The translations under genes and the position numbers were made by a program. From an uncultured Porphyromonadaceae bacterium (GTDB lineage Bacteria; Bacteroidota; Bacteroidia; Bacteroidales; Muribaculaceae), in contig CAMWSS010000015.1 in the NCBI GenBank assembly GCA_947177035.1, positions 1-54,936 of the forward strand: 54,936 nucleotides of DNA. Direction: 5' to 3'. Every line of letters starts with the position of its first letter. Positions within the stretch are counted from its first letter, which is position 1. Below the pieces are notes generated by a model, which was not told where the DNA came from, ran no database searches, and saw only the letters and a list, made by a program, of their open reading frames with translations. Below are positions 35,608-44,542 of this stretch, one piece after another.

Positions 35608-36603
35608 ATGATTGAACGCATCATCATCATTGACAGCGTCGACCCCGTCAGCTTCTACGGCGTTAACAACAACAACATGCAGCTTATCCGGAACCTGTTT
35701 CCAAAGCTGCGGATGGCAGCCCGAGGCACGGTGATCAAAGTGATCGGCGAGGACACCGAAACAGAACGTTTCGAAAAAAAGATCAAAGAGCTGGAACAGC
35801 ATTGCGCCAAGTTCAACAAACTCACCGAAGACGCCGTGCTCTCGATTGTGCGCGGCCAGGAACCGACAGAGTTGCGCGGAGACGACGTGATCATATACGG
35901 GATCAACGGAAAGCCGATATCGGCCCGCACACCCAACCAGAAGAAAATGGTTGAGGCAGTTGGCCGCAACGACCTCACGTTCGCCCTCGGCCCGGCAGGC
36001 ACCGGCAAAACATACGTGGCCATAGCTCTTGCCGTGAAAGCGCTGAAAAACAAAGAAGTGCGAAAAATCATACTGTCGCGTCCGGCAGTGGAGGCAGGCG
36101 AGAAACTCGGCTTCCTGCCAGGCGACATGAAAGATAAGATTGACCCATATCTGCAACCGCTCTATGATGCTCTTGAAGATATGATCCCCGCCGTGAAACT
36201 CAAGGAATATCTGGAAACAAAAACCATTCAGATAGCCCCGCTCGCATTCATGCGCGGACGCACGCTCAACGACGCGGTCATCGTGCTCGACGAAGCCCAG
36301 AACACCACCACCCAGCAGATCAAGATGTTTCTGACCCGCCTTGGCATGAATGCCAAAATGATCATCACGGGCGACGTGTCGCAGATCGACCTTCCTCGCC
36401 AGGTCACCTCCGGCCTGGTCCAGGCCATGAAAGTGCTCCGCGAGGTCGACGGCATAGGGCGCGTGGAGTTCGGCAGAGCCGACATCGTGCGCCACCGTCT
36501 GGTGCAGCGCATCGTCGAGGCTTACGAACAATTCGACCGCGACCGGCAGCCCCAGCAGACGCCAGCCGGGCATACCGAAGATCAAACCATCAACACATTA
36601 TAA
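35608..36603 (+). CDS. PhoH family protein
   Basis: A 331-residue P-loop ATPase of the PhoH family. The ATG at 35608 is chosen because the upstream in-frame start at 35575 lies within the promoter. After a KH-like N-terminal region, the ATPase core has FALGPAGTGKTYVAIALAVK (Walker A), KIILSRPAVEAGEKLGFLPG, and AVIVLDEAQNTT (Walker B). PhoH proteins act on RNA, probably as helicases or with RNA decay enzymes, but the role is not settled. Strongly conserved through residue 310; the short acidic tail is variable. Confidence 0.92.
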   Translation: MIERIIIIDSVDPVSFYGVNNNNMQLIRNLFPKLRMAARGTVIKVIGEDTETERFEKKIKELEQHCAKFNKLTEDAVLSIVRGQEPTELRGDDVIIYGINGKPISARTPNQKKMVEAVGRNDLTFALGPAGTGKTYVAIALAVKALKNKEVRKIILSRPAVEAGEKLGFLPGDMKDKIDPYLQPLYDALEDMIPAVKLKEYLETKTIQIAPLAFMRGRTLNDAVIVLDEAQNTTTQQIKMFLTRLGMNAKMIITGDVSQIDLPRQVTSGLVQAMKVLREVDGIGRVEFGRADIVRHRLVQRIVEAYEQFDRDRQPQQTPAGHTEDQTINTL

Positions 36604-36628
36604 ATAAACCTTTCACACAAATTCAATC

Positions 36629-37579
36629 ATGTCCACCCTTCTCACCACCGATTTCAATTTTCCCGGTCAGCGCAGCGTGTATCACGGCAAAGTGCGCGAC
36701 GTCTATGACATCGCTCCGGACCTTCTGGTCATGGTAGCATCAGACCGCATTTCGGCTTTCGATGTGGTGCTTCCCGAAGGCATTCCCTACAAAGGCCAGG
36801 TGTTGAACCAGATAGCAGCCAAGTTCCTCGATGCCACAGCCGACATCGTGCCGAACTGGAAGCTTGCCACCCCCGACCCCATGGTCACAGTGGGCCGCAA
36901 GGCCGAAGGCCTGCGCGTGGAAATGATTATCCGCGGCTATCTCACAGGATCGGCCTGGCGCGAATATGCCGCCGGATGTCGCGAACTGTGCGGAGTGAAA
37001 CTCCCCGACGGAATGCGCGAAAACCAGAAATTCCCCGAACCGATAATCACCCCCACGACAAAAGCCGAGGCCGGACATGACGAAAACATCTCGCGCGAAG
37101 AGATCATAGCCCAGGGACTGGTCAGCGCCGAAGACTATGCAAAAGTAGAAAAATATACCCGCGCTCTCTTTGCCCGCGGATCGGAAATGGCAGCTGAAAA
37201 AGGTCTGATCCTCGTCGACACCAAATATGAATTCGGACTGCTCGACGGCGAAGTGATCCTCATCGACGAGATCCACACTCCCGACTCCTCGCGCTACTTC
37301 TATGCCGACGGATATGAAGAACGCTTTGAAAAAGGCGAACCGCAGCGCCAGCTCTCGAAAGAATTCGTGCGCCAGTGGCTCATCGAACACGGTTTCATGG
37401 GCAAAGCCGGCCAGCAGGTGCCCGAAATGACACCTGAATTCGTGGAATCGGTCAGCCGACGCTACATCGAACTCTACGAACACATCACCGGCGAGAAATT
37501 CGTGCCCGCACCTGAGCAGGATCTCAACAGCCGCATCGAAACCAACGTTCTCGACTGCCTCAACAGACTGAATGGCTAA
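36629..37579 (+). CDS. purC: Phosphoribosylaminoimidazole-succinocarboxamide synthase
   Basis: A 316-residue enzyme of de novo purine synthesis that joins aspartate to CAIR. Motifs visible are GKVRDVYDI with the ATP loop, [36 protein letters not shown] and [20 protein letters not shown]. The length is that of the longer SAICAR synthase form (like that of yeast), common in Bacteroidetes. It lies 25 bases after phoH and overlaps menG by 8 bases. Confidence 0.96.
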   Translation: MSTLLTTDFNFPGQRSVYHGKVRDVYDIAPDLLVMVASDRISAFDVVLPEGIPYKGQVLNQIAAKFLDATADIVPNWKLATPDPMVTVGRKAEGLRVEMIIRGYLTGSAWREYAAGCRELCGVKLPDGMRENQKFPEPIITPTTKAEAGHDENISREEIIAQGLVSAEDYAKVEKYTRALFARGSEMAAEKGLILVDTKYEFGLLDGEVILIDEIHTPDSSRYFYADGYEERFEKGEPQRQLSKEFVRQWLIEHGFMGKAGQQVPEMTPEFVESVSRRYIELYEHITGEKFVPAPEQDLNSRIETNVLDCLNRLNG

Positions 37580-38315
37580 ACAGCGGGTAGAAGAGATAAA
37601 GCCCTACGATTCAAATCGTCAGAAGTCGGAGCAGGTGGAGCAGATGTTTGACTCCATCGCTCCGGCCTATGATTTCATGAACCGGGCCATGACCATGGGC
37701 ATCGACAAGGTGTGGCGGGCCAAAGCCGTGAGAATGCTCTGCCGCCGCGCGCCCAGACGGATTCTCGACATTGCCACCGGCACCGGCGACCTGGCCATCG
37801 TCATGGCACACCGCATGCCGCAGGCCACAGTGACCGGAGTAGACCTCTCGGCCGGAATGATCGCCATCGGCCAGCAGAAAATCGAGAAGGCCGCGCTGGC
37901 CGACAGGGTCACCCTCCAGGTGGCCGACTGCCTGGCCCTGCCATTTGCCGACGACACTTTTGACTGCGTCACAGCTGCATATGGCGTGCGCAACTTCGCC
38001 GACCTCGAGGCCGGCTATCGCGAAATGCACCGGGTGATGCGCCGCGGCGCCACACTCTGCATCATCGAACTGTCCACTCCGGCCAACCGCCTGGTCAAGC
38101 CGCTCTACCGCCTCTATACCCGCCATATCATCCCTGCCGTGGGCCGACTCGTCTCCAAAGACAGCCGCGCATACACATATCTGCCGGAAAGCATAGCCGC
38201 AGTGCCGCAACGCGACGAAATGTGCGCCCTGATGCGACGCGCCGGATTCACCGACTGCCGCTGGCGCTCGCTCACGCTTGGCGTCTGCTGCATATACACA
38301 GCCCTGAAACCATGA
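37572..38315 (+). CDS. menG: Demethylmenaquinone methyltransferase (UbiE/MenG)
   Basis: A 247-residue SAM-dependent methyltransferase. The N-terminal [20 protein letters not shown], the SAM loop [15 protein letters not shown] and the [19 protein letters not shown] segment are family signatures. In an anaerobic Bacteroidales the product should be menaquinone, so MenG is the better name than UbiE. The start lies inside the end of purC and the stop overlaps the next start as ATGA. Confidence 0.92.
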   Translation: MAKQRVEEIKPYDSNRQKSEQVEQMFDSIAPAYDFMNRAMTMGIDKVWRAKAVRMLCRRAPRRILDIATGTGDLAIVMAHRMPQATVTGVDLSAGMIAIGQQKIEKAALADRVTLQVADCLALPFADDTFDCVTAAYGVRNFADLEAGYREMHRVMRRGATLCIIELSTPANRLVKPLYRLYTRHIIPAVGRLVSKDSRAYTYLPESIAAVPQRDEMCALMRRAGFTDCRWRSLTLGVCCIYTALKP

Positions 38316-38527
38316 AATTTATCGCTTATATTCTCTATATATTCGGGTCACTCTGCGAATTTGCCGGAGTGTTTGTGCTGCTCGACTGCGCCATGCAGCA
38401 CTTCTTCCACCGCGAAGCCTTGATCGGCTGGCCATGGCCCGTCGGCCTCTGCCTATGCCTGCTCGGCACCGCCAACGTCATGGGCTTCAAATTCCTCCAG
38501 CTCCGCTTCTTCCCCCCGAAGAAATAG
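38312..38527 (+). CDS. Small two-helix membrane protein
   Basis: A 71-residue protein with two predicted membrane helices (about residues 4-24 and 40-58) and a short basic tail. The ATG at 38312 makes an ATGA overlap with menG, which supports it being real despite its size. I do not recognise the family. Position suggests expression with menG; a role in quinone metabolism is speculation. Confidence 0.7.
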   Translation: MKFIAYILYIFGSLCEFAGVFVLLDCAMQHFFHREALIGWPWPVGLCLCLLGTANVMGFKFLQLRFFPPKK

Positions 38528-38619
38528 CCAGCAGTCACACCCACGCAACCCATTTTGGGAATAAACTATATTGCGCTATATTACGTTATGATGCAAAAAG
38601 GTCGATTTAAATGCCGAAA

Positions 38620-38651
38620 TTTGCACAATAACAGTAATTTGTATACATTTG
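38620..38651 (+). promoter_or_regulatory. Promoter of the GNAT toxin-antitoxin pair
   Basis: TTTG (38620-38623), a 20-bp spacer and TACATTTG (38644-38651), an exact match. The first start codon at 38669 is 17 bases downstream. Confidence 0.75.
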
Positions 38652-38668
38652 CAGAAAATTTGAAACTT

Positions 38669-38866
38669 ATGATACGTTCTATTCCTAATCCGCCGATGGG
38701 CCGAGACGATGTCGCCCGCTTCCGTCGAAACCTGGAGAAACATCTCCGGGATGACTTCACGGATGAGGAACGACGTCAGATTGAGGCTCGAAAAGCCCGT
38801 GCCAAGGCCAACGTAAGCCGCATAATAGCCAACTGCGGCGGCAAAAATCCTCTACTTGGATACTAA
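38669..38866 (+). CDS. Small protein upstream of GNAT acetyltransferase, candidate antitoxin
   Basis: A 65-residue protein starting at the ATG at 38669 behind the promoter; the longer upstream frame crosses the promoter. It is predicted helical: DDVARFRRNLEKHLRDDFT and then a Lys/Arg/Glu-rich helix EERRQIEARKARAKANVSR, ending in a Gly/Asn-rich tail. It does not look like the ribbon-helix-helix (DUF1778) antitoxins usually paired with GNAT toxins. The stop overlaps the TTG start of the GNAT gene by 11 bases. Antitoxin function is inferred from size, order, overlap and the partner. Confidence 0.65.
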   Translation: MIRSIPNPPMGRDDVARFRRNLEKHLRDDFTDEERRQIEARKARAKANVSRIIANCGGKNPLLGY

Positions 38867-39404
38867 TTTTACCATACGACTGATGAATGACGCAGACTAT
38901 AAAAATATGTCTGCGTTTTCTTGTGGAGTAGACGAACTCGACAACTTTTTCAGACGGGAAGTTCGTGAATGCGTGGAACACCACTATCTGTCGGCCTATT
39001 GTGCAGTTCTGAATTCAGGAGAGCTTGTTGCTGCTTTTGCATTGATGAACGATGCTCTTATGATTGCAGATGAAACAGAGAAAGAGGATTTTATAGACGA
39101 TTTGAAAATTGAAATAGATTCAGAAGAAATAGTCAGTTTCTTTGATCGTCAGTCAGCCTATCCCGCAATTAATATCAGCCACTTAGGTGTGCAGTCTGAG
39201 TATCAGCATAAAGGTATTGGCACTGCAATAGTCGATCTTGTGGCCGGCACATTTTCCAATTACAATCAAGCCGGATGTCAATTTATCACAGTTGATGCTA
39301 TAAATTGCAGTGAAACAATAAAGTTCTACCATTCGAACGGTTTTTCCATCCAGACACAAAAGGACATATATTCACCAACAAGACGTATGTATCGCATACT
39401 CTAA
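38856..39404 (+). CDS. GNAT acetyltransferase, TacT/AtaT toxin-like
   Basis: A 182-residue acetyltransferase. It starts at TTG 38856 or at ATG 38883; the TTG keeps the first beta strand. The segment AFSCGVDELDNFFRREVREC matches the FxCGxxxLDxFL pattern of GNAT toxins that acetylate the amino acid on charged tRNAs. The acetyl-CoA loop is HLGVQSEYQHKGIGTAIVDL (Q-x-x-G-x-G), and FYHSNGFSI carries the usual late Tyr. It is visibly more AT-rich than its neighbours, which suggests transfer. An ordinary N-acetyltransferase acting on small molecules is the alternative. Confidence 0.8.
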   Translation: MDTNFTIRLMNDADYKNMSAFSCGVDELDNFFRREVRECVEHHYLSAYCAVLNSGELVAAFALMNDALMIADETEKEDFIDDLKIEIDSEEIVSFFDRQSAYPAINISHLGVQSEYQHKGIGTAIVDLVAGTFSNYNQAGCQFITVDAINCSETIKFYHSNGFSIQTQKDIYSPTRRMYRIL

Positions 39405-39471
39405 CGAGATTAATACCCAATAAATATTTTCGGAAATTGCGTGGGTATAGTTTTTTTTGCAGATTAATTAT

Positions 39472-39479
39472 TATATTTG
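39472..39479 (+). promoter_or_regulatory. -7 element of the lipoprotein gene at 39495
   Basis: TATATTTG, 15 bases before the start codon. The nearest TTTG (39456-39459) is only 12 bases upstream, shorter than the normal spacing. Confidence 0.4.
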
Positions 39480-39494
39480 CAAAAAAATTCTATC

Positions 39495-40613
39495 ATGAAA
39501 ACAAAATGCTTTTCTTTGGCGGTTATGCTTTTCATTTTGGCAACCGCCTGCCAGAGTCAGACCACAACTTCGACCCAGTCCTCAGAACCCAACGCTGTGA
39601 AGATCGGCACCGCATCAGTGGAGGTGAAAGTGTCGGGCGGATATGACGCCGACAAACTGACCATGTCGGCGCTATGGACCGCCCTGCTCGACAACGCCTC
39701 GATTTCCGACAACAGTATGTTTCTGTCGCCAGCGCCGGTTGAGTTTACCCGGTCGGGCAACACCTGGAGCGCGGAGATACCGATGGAGTTACTGCACAAA
39801 AATAATGTGCCGTTGACCATTTCAAGCGTCGATGGCCGGCAGATCGGCCGCATCTACACGGGCCTTGACCAAAACAGTCCGCTGAAGATCGAACTGAAAA
39901 TTGACAACGACGGCAACATCACCGGCCACAGCGCCACCGGCGGCACAGGCATTATCGACTGGGACGGAAAATACGCCGAAATCCATTATGTCTGGGCCAC
40001 CACGCCCGAACCGACGGACGACACGTATGCCGACTGCGACAAATATATCAAGTGGGAGACACAGACACGCATGCCGTCGTTCATCGAGGAATCGCTCGCT
40101 CTGGTGCCTGACGCAACTGACGCCGAGCGCCGCTGGATAGCCAACGAGCAGACACGCCGCTATATCACTGGCCGGCTGATGGACTATGAGCTGACAGCGC
40201 GCGATTTCGGCAAATGTGCCGACCCGGCCACTCCAGGCCCGGAATATTATCGCGCTTTTCTGAACTTGCTCGACTATTCGCCGCTGCTGCTCGACGAGAT
40301 GATTCCCGACCTGCGAGGATTCACAAACAAACTGATCAGCAAGCTGGAGATAAGCCCGATCGGCGACACTCCGGTTGACCAATGGCAGGAGGGGGTGCGC
40401 GCCAAACTTTCCACAGTGATGGACAGCCCGACTCAGACGCTGCTCGACCTGCTCACCGCCACTTCCTTTCTCGAACAGCTTCAGGAGGAGCACCGCCAGT
40501 TCTCCCCCGCCCAGGTGGAAAACATCAAGGCGTTCTTCACCGCCGACGACATGGGCCGCCTGCTCCTGTCACGCAACGAGAACCCCTACCCCAGCTACTC
40601 ACTTCCTGAGTAA
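39495..40613 (+). CDS. Lipoprotein of unknown function (resembles the front part of thioredoxin-like lipoproteins)
   Basis: A 372-residue predicted lipoprotein (lipobox ATAC, Cys19) starting at the ATG at 39495. Residues about 40-140 form a beta domain reminiscent of the DUF4369 region, and the remainder is helical (PGPEYYRAFLNLLDYSPLLL, TLLDLLTATSFLEQLQEEHR). In TlpA-like lipoproteins of this phylum such a front part is followed by a thioredoxin fold with CxxC. Here the frame stops before any thioredoxin domain and the next gene converges 18 bases later. The resemblance is weak and the function unknown. Confidence 0.7.
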   Translation: MKTKCFSLAVMLFILATACQSQTTTSTQSSEPNAVKIGTASVEVKVSGGYDADKLTMSALWTALLDNASISDNSMFLSPAPVEFTRSGNTWSAEIPMELLHKNNVPLTISSVDGRQIGRIYTGLDQNSPLKIELKIDNDGNITGHSATGGTGIIDWDGKYAEIHYVWATTPEPTDDTYADCDKYIKWETQTRMPSFIEESLALVPDATDAERRWIANEQTRRYITGRLMDYELTARDFGKCADPATPGPEYYRAFLNLLDYSPLLLDEMIPDLRGFTNKLISKLEISPIGDTPVDQWQEGVRAKLSTVMDSPTQTLLDLLTATSFLEQLQEEHRQFSPAQVENIKAFFTADDMGRLLLSRNENPYPSYSLPE

Positions 40614-40631
40614 AGGTTTCCCCTCCACTGT

Positions 40632-42464
40632 TCAGAGGCCCTGGAGGTCGACGAGGCGCTTGTAGTAGCCGCCGATGGCCAGGAGCTGGTCGTGAGTGCC
40701 GGCCTCGACAATGCGGCCTTCGTGCATCACGGCGATCATGTCGGCATTCTTGATGGTGCTGAGGCGGTGGGCTATCACCAGCGTCGTGCGGTCTTTCATC
40801 AGACGGTCAAGCGCCTCCTGCACCAGCCGCTCGCTCTCGGTATCGAGAGCCGAGGTGGCTTCGTCAAGAATCAGGATCGACGGATTCTTCAGAATGGCGC
40901 GCGCGATCGACAGGCGCTGACGCTGTCCGCCCGACAGTTTGCAGCCACGGTCGCCGATCATGGTGTCATAACCATTTTCCGAGGCCACAATAAACTCATG
41001 GGCATTGGCAATGCGCGCGGCCTCTTCGATCATTTCCTGTGTCGCGCTGTCAACGCCGAAAGTGATGTTGTTGCGGAATGTGTCGTTAAACAGGATGGCC
41101 TCCTGGTTCACATTGCCCATGACGCCGCGCAGATCGGCCACTTTCACGTCTTTGATATCGACACCGTCGACCGTCACCGAGCCTTGCTGCACGTCATAGA
41201 AACGCGGCAGCAGGTCAGCCAGCGTCGTTTTGCCCGAACCGCTCTGTCCGACCAGGGCCACGGTGGCTCCGGCCGGAATGTGGAGCGACACGTTGTCGAT
41301 GACCGGATGCGAGGCTCCTTCATAAGTAAACGTCACGTCTTTATAGTCGATCGTTCCGCCCTTGACGGCAAACGCTTTAGGCGCGGCCGGATCCTTGATC
41401 GGATTATCTGCGTTCAGGATGCGGTCCACACGCTCGAGCGACGCCAGACCTTTGGCGATCGTGTACGACCCCTTGGCCAGATCCTTGGCAGGATTTATGA
41501 TGGAGTAGAAAATCACCATATAATATATGAACGTCGGCGCGTCGATCGACGACTTGCCGTTAAGGATCAGCAATCCGCCGAACCACAGGACTATGGCGAT
41601 CGTGAAGGTGCCGAGAAACTCGCTCATCGGATGCGCAAGCGCCTGCCGGCGCATCACCCGGTTGGAGAGGCGATAAAGATGCTGGTTTTCAGCACCGAAA
41701 CGGGCCTTGACCTTCTCTTCGGCCACAAACGCCTTGATGATGCGCAGACCGCTGAGAGTCTCCTCGATGCTGCTCATGAGCACCCCCCACTGATTTTGCG
41801 CGTCGAGCGACTTGCGCTTCAGCTTCTTGCCCACGGCACCCATGACCCAGCCGGCAAGCGGAAGCAGCAACAGCACAAACAGGGTGAGCTGCCAGCTGAT
41901 GGTGATCATCATGGCCAGACAGGCAATGATCATGATCGGGTCCTTGAACATCATATCGAGCGACTGCATGACAGAATTTTCGATCTCGGCCACGTCGCCG
42001 GTCATGCGGGCCATGACGTCGCCCTTGCGCTCCGAGGTAAAGAATCCCATCGGCAGGGCCACGATCTTGTTGTAGACGTGGTTGCGTATGTCGCGGACAA
42101 CGCCGCTGCGCATCGGAATGATAAAGTAGGAACTAAGATATGTGGCGCCGCATTTCAGCCCTGTCATGACCACGAGCATGGCTCCAAGCAGAGCCAGTGT
42201 GGTTCCAGGACCATATTCAAAGATAATGGTCTGCGTATAGTAGTAAAAATTATTGACCAGCACCGTTTTGAACGAAGCATCGCTCCACTGCATCAGCACA
42301 TAGTCGGTCTGATTGATCTGGAAAAGCATCTCCAGAATCGGAATTATAAGAGCGAAGGAGAACAATGTGAGAAATGCGGCGAGAAGGTTGAACACCACAT
42401 TCAGCACCACATTTTTTTTATATGACGGCAAAAAACGCGCCAATACTTTCAAAAATTCTTTCAT
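40632..42464 (-). CDS. ABC exporter, MsbA-like (membrane and ATPase fused)
   Basis: A 610-residue half-transporter. The ATG at 42464 is preferred over an in-frame ATG at 42500. Six membrane helices lie within residues about 15-320. The ATPase part has ALVGQSGSGKTTLADLLPRF (Walker A), KLSGGQRQRLSIARAILKN (signature), ILILDEATSALD (Walker B) and the H-loop VIAHRLST. The domain order and the first helices resemble MsbA and other lipid flippases, so export of a lipid or lipid A core is plausible. It is last in the minus-strand run, 63 bases after the DUF4421 gene, and a weak -7 match (TAATTTTG at 42477-42470) precedes it. Confidence 0.9.
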   Translation of the reverse strand: MKEFLKVLARFLPSYKKNVVLNVVFNLLAAFLTLFSFALIIPILEMLFQINQTDYVLMQWSDASFKTVLVNNFYYYTQTIIFEYGPGTTLALLGAMLVVMTGLKCGATYLSSYFIIPMRSGVVRDIRNHVYNKIVALPMGFFTSERKGDVMARMTGDVAEIENSVMQSLDMMFKDPIMIIACLAMMITISWQLTLFVLLLLPLAGWVMGAVGKKLKRKSLDAQNQWGVLMSSIEETLSGLRIIKAFVAEEKVKARFGAENQHLYRLSNRVMRRQALAHPMSEFLGTFTIAIVLWFGGLLILNGKSSIDAPTFIYYMVIFYSIINPAKDLAKGSYTIAKGLASLERVDRILNADNPIKDPAAPKAFAVKGGTIDYKDVTFTYEGASHPVIDNVSLHIPAGATVALVGQSGSGKTTLADLLPRFYDVQQGSVTVDGVDIKDVKVADLRGVMGNVNQEAILFNDTFRNNITFGVDSATQEMIEEAARIANAHEFIVASENGYDTMIGDRGCKLSGGQRQRLSIARAILKNPSILILDEATSALDTESERLVQEALDRLMKDRTTLVIAHRLSTIKNADMIAVMHEGRIVEAGTHDQLLAIGGYYKRLVDLQGL

Positions 42465-42527
42465 GGCCACAAAATTACGCAAATTTCGGGAGAATACCAT
42501 CGCCCCTCAGGCGAAAAGTCGGAAAAG

Positions 42528-43640
42528 TCAGAAACGCACGCCGACCACCGCTGTGAGCGCTTCCGTGGAATTGAAGAACGCATATTTCGATGTCAGGACA
42601 AAATTGCCGTCAACATTCAGCTGCACTGAAGCGAAGAAAGTGTCGTGGCTATAGGTGAACGACGTTTTGCCGATGGAACCGAGCGAGATGGTCTCGAGTG
42701 TGGTCTGGGGTTGCTGATAGGGCATACGCTTGTAGCCGACCGACGGGAGCACCGTGAGATTGATCAGCCAATGTTTAGGCAACACGAAGTTATAGGCATA
42801 GCCGCATATCAGATTATAGTCTATATAGTTATAATGGGCCGACAGGGGCAGCCCCGGTATCTCGGCAAGAAGATCGGCCGGCATGACCGAAAAGTTGATG
42901 TCGATGCTCTGACGGTTATAATCAATGCCAAGCAGCCACGATCCGGCACTCTTCAACTGATATTTCGAGAAGGAATAGGCGGCCGCCTGTGAATATTGTC
43001 TGTGATTAAAGAAATAATAGGCATTGACATTAAAGGATTTCTGACTCACCGGTATTGTGTTGTTCTTGCGCCATCTTTCGAATTCGGCAGACTCGACTCC
43101 GATCCTCGACAGACGCCCGTGGGTCGAATTGCTCGAAGCCCTGAGTTCGGCCGAGAACAACGCCGTGGTGAACGAGAAATCAAATGAATCGCGCTTGTCA
43201 TTCTCTCCATGAAACCACTTGTTGACGTTCCACGTATATCCGAGACTAAGCCCCATGTAATTGAGTGACAGACCGAGATCGGAATACACACCGGTGCGAA
43301 GTGCCACCTTATTGTCTTTAAGCATGGCGAAATCATAGACATATGACTGCATCCAGTCATAGTTCTTCAGGCTCGCTTTCCAGTTTTTTCCGGTGCCGAT
43401 CACATAGTTCGGGTCATAGGAATTGAACACCAGATCACCCCAATTATATATCTTACGTATGAAGTTCGGAAATTTCGGATAACGGATCCGGGGATCGTTG
43501 ACATTAAACTTTGCGGCACACAACTGCTGCACCCAGTTGCCTTCCAGCTGAGGCAACGAGTCTGTATAGACAACCTGAGCGCCGACTCTGCCGCCGGCCG
43601 AAAATAGCGAAATCACGAACAAAAATCGCAATAATTTCAC
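42528..43640 (-). CDS. DUF4421 family outer-membrane-like protein, GTG start
   Basis: A 370-residue exported protein. I place the start at the GTG at 43640, which makes a GTGA overlap with the miaA stop and gives the signal peptide VKLLRFLFVISLFSAGGRVG; a TTG two codons upstream is possible. The mature part has a short N-terminal segment and then many alternating beta strands (AFFNSTEALTAVVGVRF at the end), consistent with a small outer-membrane barrel, and matches DUF4421. Function unknown. Confidence 0.82.
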   Translation of the reverse strand: MKLLRFLFVISLFSAGGRVGAQVVYTDSLPQLEGNWVQQLCAAKFNVNDPRIRYPKFPNFIRKIYNWGDLVFNSYDPNYVIGTGKNWKASLKNYDWMQSYVYDFAMLKDNKVALRTGVYSDLGLSLNYMGLSLGYTWNVNKWFHGENDKRDSFDFSFTTALFSAELRASSNSTHGRLSRIGVESAEFERWRKNNTIPVSQKSFNVNAYYFFNHRQYSQAAAYSFSKYQLKSAGSWLLGIDYNRQSIDINFSVMPADLLAEIPGLPLSAHYNYIDYNLICGYAYNFVLPKHWLINLTVLPSVGYKRMPYQQPQTTLETISLGSIGKTSFTYSHDTFFASVQLNVDGNFVLTSKYAFFNSTEALTAVVGVRF

Positions 43641-44542
43641 TGACAATATTCTAATGCTTTTTCCACAAAATTATCATCATCATGGTCAATCCAGAAGATG
43701 CGATGTCCGCGGCGCTCCATGCCCCGAAACCACGTCATCTGACGTTTCGCAAACTGATGAATTGCCGTTTCAAGCTCACTCTCCATCGCCTGACGTGAGA
43801 TGCGCCCGGTCACATAAAGGGTCAGGTATTTGTATTCAAGGCCATAATATATCAGATCGTCGGGGGCGATGCCCGAAGCGAGCAGTCTCTCGACCTCGCC
43901 GACCATTCCTTCGTCAAGACGGTCGCGCAGGCGTCTGGAGATGCGCGCGCGCCGCTCGTCGCGACCAATGGCCACTCCGATAATCCGGGCGTTCACGTCG
44001 GGATGAGGCACAGTGCGGGTGGCAGCCTCCGGATGCTCCAGATAATATGTCTGGATCTCGATGGCGCGTATGGCCCTGGCCGGCGAGTCCACGTCGGTGA
44101 CGTTATGGAGCGTCTTCATTCCGGCCAGAATGCCGGTCAGTTCCTCAAGCGTCTTGCCGCGCAGGCTCTGGCGCAGCGCGGTATTCTCAGGCACCTGGGG
44201 CAATTCGAGTCCGTTGATCAGAGATTCGACATAGAGTCCGGTGCCGCCACAGACGACAGGACGCCGTCCGCGGCTGCGTATTCCGTCAATCGCAGCCCTT
44301 GCGTCACGCAAGTAGCCGAACAGATTATATTTCGATCCGGCAGGACATACGTCGATCATGTGCACGGGAATCTCGCCATACTCACCCAGATCTTTGCCTG
44401 TTCCGAGATCCATGCCACAGTACACCTGCCGCGAGTCGGCACTGACAATTTCGCCATCAACGGCGCGGGCGAGCTCGACGGCGCGGCGCGTTTTGCCGCT
44501 TGCCGTCGGCCCGGTCAGATATATTGTATTCAGAGTGTTCAG
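43637..44542 (-). CDS. miaA: tRNA dimethylallyltransferase with non-standard (CTG) start
   Basis: A 301-residue enzyme that adds a dimethylallyl group to A37 of tRNAs reading U-starting codons. The first ATG in frame (44425) would remove the essential P-loop. Upstream of it the frame encodes NTIYLTGPTASGKTRRAVEL and IVSADSRQVYCGMDLGTGK, exactly the conserved MiaA N-terminus. Between the in-frame stop and the P-loop there is no ATG, GTG or TTG. A CTG at 44542-44540 overlaps the upstream stop as CTGA and gives the normal length; another CTG lies at 44533 and an ATA nearer the P-loop. VCGGTGLYVESLI and the C-terminal FAKRQMTWFRG are intact. A single-base sequencing error is the alternative. Confidence 0.93.
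   Translation of the reverse strand: MNTLNTIYLTGPTASGKTRRAVELARAVDGEIVSADSRQVYCGMDLGTGKDLGEYGEIPVHMIDVCPAGSKYNLFGYLRDARAAIDGIRSRGRRPVVCGGTGLYVESLINGLELPQVPENTALRQSLRGKTLEELTGILAGMKTLHNVTDVDSPARAIRAIEIQTYYLEHPEAATRTVPHPDVNARIIGVAIGRDERRARISRRLRDRLDEGMVGEVERLLASGIAPDDLIYYGLEYKYLTLYVTGRISRQAMESELETAIHQFAKRQMTWFRGMERRGHRIFWIDHDDDNFVEKALEYCQ

Noticed and set aside
40692-42425. Plus-strand open frame of 577 codons
   Set aside because: Antisense to the ABC exporter with intact Walker motifs; composition rich in His, Arg and Gln is typical of a shadow frame.
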